Shown piece by piece: positions 56,868 through 64,000 of a stretch of DNA of 64,000 bases. Location: positions 39,845,210-39,909,209 of the forward strand of contig CM038047.1 in the NCBI GenBank assembly GCA_021397845.1. Direction: 5' to 3'. Source of the DNA: Areca catechu. Lineage: Eukaryota; Streptophyta; Magnoliopsida; Arecales; Arecaceae. Numbering within the stretch: position 1 is the stretch's first letter; each line of letters begins with the position of its first letter. Both the position numbers and the translations under genes were made by a program. The notes beneath the pieces were generated by a model. That model searched no databases. It saw only the letters and a list, made by a program, of their open reading frames with translations, and had not been told where the DNA came from.

Positions 56868-57040
56868 CATATCGATAGGACATGTAGGAAATTTTTATGG
56901 GGCACTCAGCATATAAGCATCGTAAATAGGACTGGAAATGGACCGGCCCAATGAACGATATGACATGCAGGAAATTTTTATGGGGGCACTCAGCATATAA
57001 GCATTGTAAATAGGACTGGAAATGGACCGGCCCAAAGTTC
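56868..57040. repeat. Tandem duplication (84-bp period) across a MITE edge
   Basis: CATATAAGCATCGTAAATAG followed by GACTGGAAATGGACCGG at about 56910 is repeated 84 bp further right as CATATAAGCATTGTAAATAG. Each copy contains host flank plus the first ~27 bp of a MITE, so the duplication came after MITE insertion. Confidence 0.85.
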
Positions 57041-57265
57041 ATTGGGTCGGTCCAAAGACTATATTTTAAAAATTTTTGGACCGAATCCGGGCATCCCTTT
57101 GGTTAAAAAATTAAATGGACTCTATTTTACAACCCGAAGACTAGTCCGATATGCTTAAAATTTGATCCGAAGCCTGAACCAATTTCAGGCTTGCCCGAAG
57201 TTTATTGAGCTGGTCCAGTCCAGTTCCAGACAATAAACTTTTGGGCCGGTCCATTTCCGGTCCTA
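57011..57265. mobile_element. hAT-like MITE (255 bp), GGACCGG family copy 2
   Basis: Inverted ends TAGGACTGGAAATGGACCGG and, from the right, TAGGACCGGAAATGGACCGG, 19 of 20 identical. The 8-bp flank on the right is ATCGCAAA (57266-57273). The left flank is ATTGTAAA here and ATCGTAAA in the duplicated copy at 56919-56926, 6 and 7 of 8 matches. The interior is related to the MITE at 49883 but in the other orientation. Confidence 0.85.
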
Positions 57266-57294
57266 ATCGCAAAGCAAAGCATCTTGCTAGTTGG

Positions 57295-57931
57295 AGCTCA
57301 GTAAAAAGCTATGCGGATTAGGAATCTCTAACCTTGGGATCTTTAATAAAGTGTTACTCTTGAAATGGTGATGAAAGTTTTACACCAAGCACCAAAAGCC
57401 CTGGTGCACCCTCATCATAGCTATTTTACTATCGTAGAAAGCTCCCATGTCAGCAGTTCTTTTACATTTCACTTTGCTAATGAACGATGGGTTTCCTTTT
57501 GGAATGACATGTGGATTGGAGACCAAACACTGAGCTCGACCTTTCCAAGCCTCTATTTTATCACTAAGAATCGAACATCAAGTTTAGCAGACTTCTTGTC
57601 CTTAGAGAATTGCGAGCAGAACTTTAGGAGTCCGATGAGTTATGCTGCCAGAAATGAATATCATGCCTTGGTGTCAACTCTTTCACCTGTTCAGCTATCT
57701 ATCGGATTGGCAGTTGGAACAAAGAAATGGAATTTGAATCGAATCTTTACGTTCAAATGTTGTTACTATTTTTTGATGCACGGAGCTATTGTCTCCCACT
57801 TTGGTCGAGTAATATGGAATTAAGCTTCCCGTTCCTGAAAAAGTGAAGCTATTTACTTATGTTATAATAACAAAATCTTAACAGCCAAAATTTTGGAAAA
57901 GAAGGAATCACAGGGTAGAATCACTGCTCTC
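57295..57931 (+). pseudogene. LINE fragment, end of RT and zinc-binding region
   Basis: The start reads CGLGISNLGIFNKVLLLKWW, typical of the last part of plant L1 reverse transcriptase. A 152-aa frame at 57365-57823 follows, with NERWVSFWNDMWIGDQTLSS and WNLNRIFTFKCCYYFL, matching the spacer before the zinc-binding domain. After a stop it continues LPVPEKVKLFTY to 57931, where an LTR interrupts it. Orientation is plus. It is a different copy from the minus-strand LINE at 15480-18120. Confidence 0.75.
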
Positions 57932-58684
57932 TGTTATGGCGACTGCTTCTTCTCGGCCCCGAGATGCTCGTTGGACTACCAACTATGGTATCGGTAGTCG
58001 CCGAGTGATCAGATAGCTCTTTCAACATCAACCACCTCTTGTAGAAGCTCCGAAAGACTTCATAGCCGAAGCCGACTCTTATATATGTTGGATGCTTAAT
58101 TGGTTTAGACCTGGATATCCGCTTGGTTGGGCTTACCTGAGAGTCGGTACCCGGTACTCTCTCTCGGTGCCTGGTCCTTACTCGGTGCTCGGTCCCCTCT
58201 CTCCGTACTTAGTCACTTCTTCGTGCCAAGACCAATATGATTGACACCATCTACTCCAGTTAGGCTAACCTTTCCACTATCCGCTGCAACGAATATGGCT
58301 GACACGGCTAACAGGCGAGTTTGTGGGAGATGGCATCATAACAGAACTAGCGGCCTCAACAGAAAAGATGCTAGCTAGAGGAATCCAAGGTGATAAAATC
58401 TTGATAACTTGTTAGGATCCATTACACTTGCCAGACGTCACCTCCATGGCAACCTCTTTATGACCGTGCACAATACTATAAATAGGTGAGGGGGATACTT
58501 GGTGAGGTAAGGCCATTCTAAAGGCTCATCACACTTAAGGCCACACGGTTATCATAGCAAATGGGTCTGGTTGCTATTGCCCAATCCATCCTCCCTTTCT
58601 AACTTGATCATTGGAGTGTCCTCGCCGATAATCTTGGTCCTGGGACCTTTTGCAAGACCCATCGACGAGCCACCAAGAGCAACA
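57932..58684 (+). repeat. Tat-like LTR with degenerate PBS
   Basis: Starts TGTTATGGCGACTGC and ends AAGAGCAACA. TATA-like ACTATAAATAGGTGAGG near 58477. Shares the block CTTGATCATTGGAGTGTCCT plus TTTTGCAAG with the other Tat-like LTRs. It is followed by a weak PBS-like GAACTAGCCAGAAGGG (58689-58704), suggesting it was a 5' LTR whose interior was cut off or displaced by the next insertion. No TSD can be tested. Confidence 0.6.
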
Positions 58685-58717
58685 TCTGAACTAGCCAGAA
58701 GGGACTGAAGGACTTCC

Positions 58718-61700
58718 TGATGGGGATATCAAAACCCATATGGATTTTCCTTTTCTTTTTTCAGATTTTTTTATTTTTAGTTTAAAAATATTTATCCCAG
58801 CTATTCCATCTATTCCCATTATCCTCAGTTTATCCCCATCTTATTCCTGACTTATTTTATGTTTATCCCTGTCATCTTCTTCCTCCCAGAAAACTCCAAG
58901 AACTCCATTTTTTCTCATTCTTTTTCTTCCGTTCGTCCTGAATCTGCCATACCCGACCACTGGCAACCCCCCCGGCTCTCCATCTCCCCTGCGCTACCAT
59001 GCCCGACGATTGGATGGACCCTGTTGGCCGTCCATCTCCCCCTGCTGCTCCATGCCCATAACGCCCATGACGCCCATGCCTGTGACGCCTCCCTTCTCCG
59101 CGCCCGACGCCCCTCCACCAAGAGTTGTCTCCAGCCGGCAACCTCGTGCCTCCCGCGATGCCCAGCCACCTCTCGGCCGCCACCCTGCTCCGCCCCCATG
59201 GCCGCTTGCAATCGTTAAGCCTGCGGCTCCTCCCATGGCCATCTCCCTCCCTGCCGCCGTCTCCGCCGTGCCGCCACCATGCCGCCGCCGTGCCGCTACC
59301 TTTCCCAGCCACCGACAGTGCTACCTCCTTCCCCAGCGCTGGCACCGGTGAAGTCTCCCGAAGACCTTCTTCTCCGTCCATCGCCCCTGTTCCACGGTCA
59401 TAGAGAGGATTTATTTTCTGCACAGATTTTAGAGCAATAGAAAATAGCTTTGCACGGATCTCGGAGTAGCACGCTTCTTAGAGCAAATTTTTTTTGCACA
59501 TTTATCAAGTTACACAGATTTCAGGGCAGGCGCTGATTTTGGTGAATCCAGATTATGCCTAATTTATTTATTTTAAATCTGGATGTATGAACCAGTTGGG
59601 AAGTTTTTTTTAAAATTAGTTTTAGATTATGATTAGTTTGATTTTTCCACCATATGGGGAGGATTGTGTTTAGTTTTCTACCATATTTTCAAGCTACAAA
59701 TAAAGCAGGTTTGGAATGTTACCTTTTTTTGGGCTGCATGCCTTGTATTTATTTCTTGGGCCTCAAGTTTTGTAAGCCTATATAAAGGCACCTCCTCACT
59801 TAGAATAAAATATGATGATGATGAATATGAATTCTTGAAAAGAGTGTTCTGTTGGGAATTGTGTCCCAAAGCCAATTGCCTGGATTGTAGGCGGTTGTGC
59901 TGAATATTATATTCATTTTATGAATTAATAAAATATTTTTTTGGCAGCTCATCACATATTGTATTTCCCTGAAATGAACTCTTTCCATGTGATGAAGTCC
60001 TTAGGACTACACTGACTTCGATACAGAGAGGATGTATCGAGTGATCCTTAAACCCTGTTCACAACCAAAGGATATATTATACTGGACGGCAATATATCAA
60101 GTATAGGTTGTTGCAGTTCACATCGTTTGGTTGTCCTCTTGACCAAATGAGTGTGGTGACACTGATGTGATCTGCAAGTGGGATATGTGATATCTCATTG
60201 AACGTGACTTCGTGCAGCCCCTTTTCTGCTAAAGGGAAACTCACGATTGGATATGGGTATATGTGTCCCTCTGACCTGAGGTCATCACGGTAGCTTGCAA
60301 GCAACTCCCTGTGCTTTGGTGCCGGACTACTCGGATTTTTAATCCGGTGACTGAAGGTTTCTAGGTATAGGCAAGTACTTGTGGAGCAATGATGGACCAA
60401 GATAGAATTGACCTGTCCAAACAGTTTGGATTGAATGTCTCGCAGTATCTCAATTAACAAATCCTCGGCCGGGGTAGCCCTAGTGAAGAGTCACTGGGCT
60501 TGCGAGGTTGAGACACGTAGTCGACTGACACAGTCTGGGTTGGCAGCCCAAATCTCAGTCGTCCCGAGCATTAGAGGTCAAAGGGATGAATTATACGGTA
60601 ACCATATGCCAGAGGTTCGATAGTTTGCTCCCGCATCTTCGACCTATCCGGACGCCGGGACCCATTGCTAGATGGTTTTCTGTGCTGGTACTAGAATTGT
60701 TCCAGTGCTACCGTTTAGGTTCGAACCTATAAGGTCACACGCCACAGAGAATTACTCTCTGATCCGGATACCGATTACGATTGGGAATCGTCTCGGTTTT
60801 ATGGTCACAGTATTTTTTGAGCACTTTTTTTCCCATCTTGCCCTTGTCTGTGTCAACCGGAAATAGTTCCGGGTTGACCAGCACTGCACCAGGATTTTTC
60901 TGAATCAGTTTTGAATTGATTCGGAGTTCGTTTCGGCCTTCTATTAGTTGTGAACCAATTTTAATCCTTTGAACCAATTCTTTGGGCTTGAACCAATTAA
61001 ATTGAATTGAACCCCTTTTAATTGGACCGGTTATTTGAACCAAGGGATTGGACCGTTTTTTGCTTGGACCGGTTTTGAACCGGTGTTCCTTTTACCGTGT
61101 AAATGTTTACACGTTGCTGGTTGACCCCAAGCGTTGGAAGCTCAAACGACCGAATGTTTTGACACTGGGCTGGCGTCTCTTCTCCTCCCTCCACCGATTG
61201 GTTTAATCCCTGTTTAATGGCTATTAAAAGGGTGATTGGCAGCCGGCGTCCTTTGCTTTTCCCTGCCTCTCCCTCTCCCTCCTCCTTGTTGCCTTTAAAT
61301 ACCTGCTATTGCCCTGTTTCAGCAAGGTTTTTTTATCACCGTGCAACAGCCAACAATAGGATTTTGAGTGATGTTCTTTGGGAGCTTCATTCAAAGCTGA
61401 TCTCTTCTTCCATCGAGTGTTCTTGGGGTTGGGTTTTGGAGAGTGTAAAGGAGTGTTACAAGGGCCATTTCACCCCTCTTTGAAGTGCTCAAATTCTGCT
61501 CTGCAGCAAAGAAACATTGCTGCAACTTATCGTGACCATTGCTTCTTCCAGCGGCTAGCACCGCTCGTGGAAAAGGATCGGAGAACCCCGGGCGTGTCTC
61601 CCCTCTAGAGGGAGTATCCCTTTACTCCTGGGAGCAAGAGGGTCGAGCCGGATTCGTTGCTACAGCTCCAAACGCAAGGAAGAAGACTGCTATTTTTCTG

Positions 61701-62679
61701 CAGCAGAATTTTTCTGGCAGCAACTTGGGTGATTTTGTACACCCTATACATTGTGTTTTTCTTGCAGATTTCGATTGGTGGTCGAAGAAGACTATTCTCC
61801 CTTGCCGCTGCTTCGATTCGGGAGGAAAAGGAGCTTCGGACATTGCCATTTGGTCGTTGTTTTGAAGAGCAAAAACAGAGCTCCCAAACGTCCAAAGGAA
61901 GAAGACAACAGGAATAAAGTTATTCTTGTTATCCCAGCTATTCCAGAGTTATTCCAGGTAGAATAAAGGTATGAAAAATTTTATTTTATCATGCATAAAT
62001 AAATGTATTTATTTATATATTTTACAAATATTATATGCTTTGTTACATGCCTATTTTTAATACATGCAACTTGAATAGATTAGATTTCTGGGCGGAGCAG
62101 TTTTCCGCTGCACGGATTTTAAAATTATTTTTAAAATCCCCTGTGCTCCCGTGCCCTGTTTGCATGCCTAGTGTAGGTTTATGTCTTTCCACCTGCACCC
62201 TTTCTTTCATGTTCTTGGTTCTGCCTCCGGGCATAAGGCCCGTCTTTCCTTCACCTGCGGGTGTCGAGGGGTGTGAGACCCCACTTCTTTCGCTTTCAAG
62301 CATCGAAGGACGTGAGGCCCTAGTTATCTTCTCCCTAGCTGAGTCCCGTCTATGATCTTGGAGCTTCTCCTTCACGGCCCCAACTAGCGATTTGGGTGGG
62401 ATGCCCTAAGCTCCGCATGTAGTGAGATGGATGAGACGTCCTAGACTACATGTAGTGGGATGGGTGGGATGTCCTAGAGGTGCGGCGTCTCTCCATGAAG
62501 GTAAGTCCTAAGTTCATAGAGTATCCATCTTTCTTGCCCCTACATATTTTTTTCCGCCTTTTTGATCCTAATCACAGGAGACTTCTTAGCTCTCCAACGA
62601 TCCTTCTAGCCCCCTCCCTTTGTCCTGCATCACTTCTTGGAGCCATCGTAACCACCCGGAGGGTGATTTGGCAGTAACA
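58718..62679 (+). repeat. 5' LTR of a Ty3/gypsy element, split by an inserted solo LTR
   Basis: Starts TGATGGGGATATC at 58718 and ends GCAGTAACA at 62679, directly before a PBS-like GTGTGCCAGGTAGGGGG. The part 59850-62209 is a later insertion (with TSD TGTTC); without it the LTR is about 1.6 kb. TATATAAA at 59779-59786 lies in its promoter. A GC-rich Pro/Ala-coding low-complexity patch (58920-59400) gives frames on both strands that I do not regard as genes. Confidence 0.55.
59850..62209 (+). mobile_element. Copia-like solo LTR inside gypsy LTR (candidate TSD TGTTC)
   Basis: Starts TGTTGGGAATTGTGTCCC, an opening common in plant copia LTRs, and ends CTTTCTTTCA. TGTTC occurs directly before (59845-59849) and after (62210-62214). 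TATA-like CCTTTAAATACC near 61290. No gag, pol or PBS inside 2.36 kb. Right edge rests on the TSD and on the way the outer LTR sequence resumes; it could be misplaced if TGTTC is a chance match. Confidence 0.5.
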
Positions 62680-62682
62680 AAT

Positions 62683-62702
62683 TAGTGTGCCAGGTAGGGG
62701 GC
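62683..62702 (+). other. Primer binding site of right-edge gypsy element
   Basis: TTAGTGTGCCAGGTAGGGGG shortly after the LTR end; variant of the PBS at 8355-8374 and 33329-33350. Confidence 0.65.
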
Positions 62703-62746
62703 AGATTTATCGCTTGGACACCCCTAGATCTTTGGAGCTAGAAGCC

Positions 62747-64000
62747 ATGGTGATCACCCATGCCCAAGATTTTACCACGGGTCACATCGGGTAGTGCTCG
62801 TGTGACAAAGACCTTCCAGTCAAGCACCAGTCCTAGTTGCACCGCCTCCTCCGTCACCACCTGCATCAGAGCAAAGCATGCTGGCTACCTTAGCCCAGCA
62901 AGTCGAAACCTTGCCTTGGTGGTGCGGGGTTATAGCAGCAACAATTTCCCGTTATGGGGCAACTATCAGTGGAAGCCTTGGTTGCAGCTCCCATAGCTCG
63001 TGGTAGTCGTCATCCCCTCGTCGGGGGACCTCAATGTTGATGGACTTCTCGCCACTCATGGTCTCCCCCCTCAAGACATGAAAGTCGCCGATCCCCTTGG
63101 GAACAATCCTGTTATAAGCAAACCATCCTACCGATGTGCTCGCCTACACCGCACCTGCGTAGCCCTGACCTAGACCATTGGCGGTCCAAGAAGGGACCAA
63201 GGTGGGAAAAGCGCTCTCGATCCCCCTCTGACTCTTTTGGCAAATATCCATCAGAATATTCTCAGGAGGGATCCATCGAAAGGCTATTCAGTGATGAATC
63301 GAGCGATGCCTTGAGAAGTACGAATGCGAGCTATACGATATCAACCACCGACTCACAAACATCCAAGAAAAGGATCGAGAACTTGCCAAATCTGATTCTT
63401 GGCCCCTCTCTCCTAATGCATCATGAAAGACCTGGTCCTGGGTTGATTTAAATTGCCACAGTTGGAGCCATATGATAGCACCACCAACTCATTAGACTAT
63501 TTTGAGAGCTATAAGGCTCTCATGAGGATTCAGGGTGCCATCAACGCCCTACTGTGCATCGCCTTCCTAGGCATCCTTTGAAAGGTGGCCCAGGCATGGT
63601 ACTCTCAGCTTGAGACATGGAGTACCGATTCTTTTTTTCAATTAGAGAAGAAGTTTACGACATACTTCAGTGCCTATAGGAAGATGCCATGTAAGGCCAG
63701 CAACTCTTCTCCATCCGATAGTAGGACAAGGAGCCGTTGAAGGACTACATGGCTTGATTTAAGGTGGCAATGCTGGAAGTATATAACCTCGATGACTCCC
63801 TTGCTATGTTGGCCCTAAAGTGGGGACTCTGCCTCTCTCGACTGACTTACTCACTGGATAGGAGGTTCTCATCCGTGTAGAGAAGTACATCCACGTAGAC
63901 AAAGTAGCCTTTTCTCAGTGCAAGGCAGGAGGAAAGTCGAGCTACAAGAAAGATTGGGAAGAGCCTTCTGGAGCCCTGTCCTGAAAACCTGGCTCCTCTC
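62747..64000 (+). pseudogene. Ty3/gypsy gag, broken, continues past window end
   Basis: ATG at 62747, 68 bp after the LTR, begins MVITHAQDF. A charged serine-rich spacer (63134-63451, SKKGPRWEKRSRSPSDS) follows, then the capsid-like region. There TVHRLP-like and EKEPLKDYMA wording with VAMLEVYNLDDSLAMLALK can be read near 63720-63830, typical of the Ty3 retrotransposon gag domain. At least five stops or shifts are visible. Protease and pol would lie beyond base 64000. Confidence 0.75.

Noticed and set aside
58859..59423. Overlapping 119-aa plus and 183-aa minus frames
   Set aside because: Low-complexity proline/alanine or glycine/arginine translation of a GC-rich patch within an LTR; no domain or splice context.
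59664..62355. Numerous 60-127-aa frames
   Set aside because: All lie in LTR sequence of nested elements; frames overlap on both strands and none has a domain.

Overview
The window is plant nuclear DNA. It has one spliced host gene, a group IIa WRKY transcription factor with five exons, set in a dense nest of transposable elements. The element mix (Tat-type Ty3/gypsy, three Ty1/copia elements, L1-type LINE, SINEs, hAT-like MITEs) and the WRKY sequence fit a flowering plant. I lean to a monocot, perhaps a palm, but the sequence alone does not prove the species. Almost every other open frame here is a decayed transposon piece or a frame kept open by GC-rich repeat.

Layout, left to right. (1) 1 to about 9.3 kb: a decayed Tat-lineage Ty3/gypsy element on the minus strand (LTR 8375 to ~9300, PBS, gag, protease, reverse transcriptase, ordinary RNase H, a second archaeal-type RNase H, integrase). 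After integrase come a 94-bp tandem repeat and, on the opposite strand, two copies of an accessory antisense ORF; the 3' LTR lies off the left edge. (2) 11.0-14.6 kb: a large foldback structure. Two ~1 kb arms with GC-rich cores and AT-rich flanks are inverted copies of each other, and their loop was later split by a 1.33-kb solo LTR with a perfect TSD. (3) 15.0-18.1 kb: a SINE and a 5'-truncated LINE (minus). (4) 18.1-21.7 kb: the WRKY gene (20126..21435) and an upstream region rich in W-boxes. (5) 22251-24393: a solo LTR with TSD GATGC, largely a ~72-bp tandem array. (6) 24.4-29.0 kb: AT-rich intergenic DNA with degenerate tandem repeats, a truncated SINE with a 14-bp TSD and a hAT-like MITE with an 8-bp TSD. 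(7) 29019-43493: a copia element (TSD ATAAT) whose gag was hit twice, by a 675-bp insert (AAGGT repeats) and by an 8-kb non-autonomous LTR element (31110-39147, TSD GTAAC) with two very similar 2.2-kb LTRs and no coding domain. (8) 43.5-50.2 kb: SINE, MITE, a copia element truncated in the reverse transcriptase at 48788, SINE, MITE. (9) 50994-56862: a nearly full-length copia element on the minus strand. (10) 56.9-64 kb: a MITE, a LINE fragment, a Tat-like LTR, then a Ty3/gypsy element whose 5' LTR is split by a copia solo LTR and whose gag runs off the right edge.

No mobile element looks translatable end to end: each pol has stops or frameshifts. The WRKY gene is the only part likely to be under host selection. 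TSDs and interrupted reading frames allow several nested insertions to be ordered in time.
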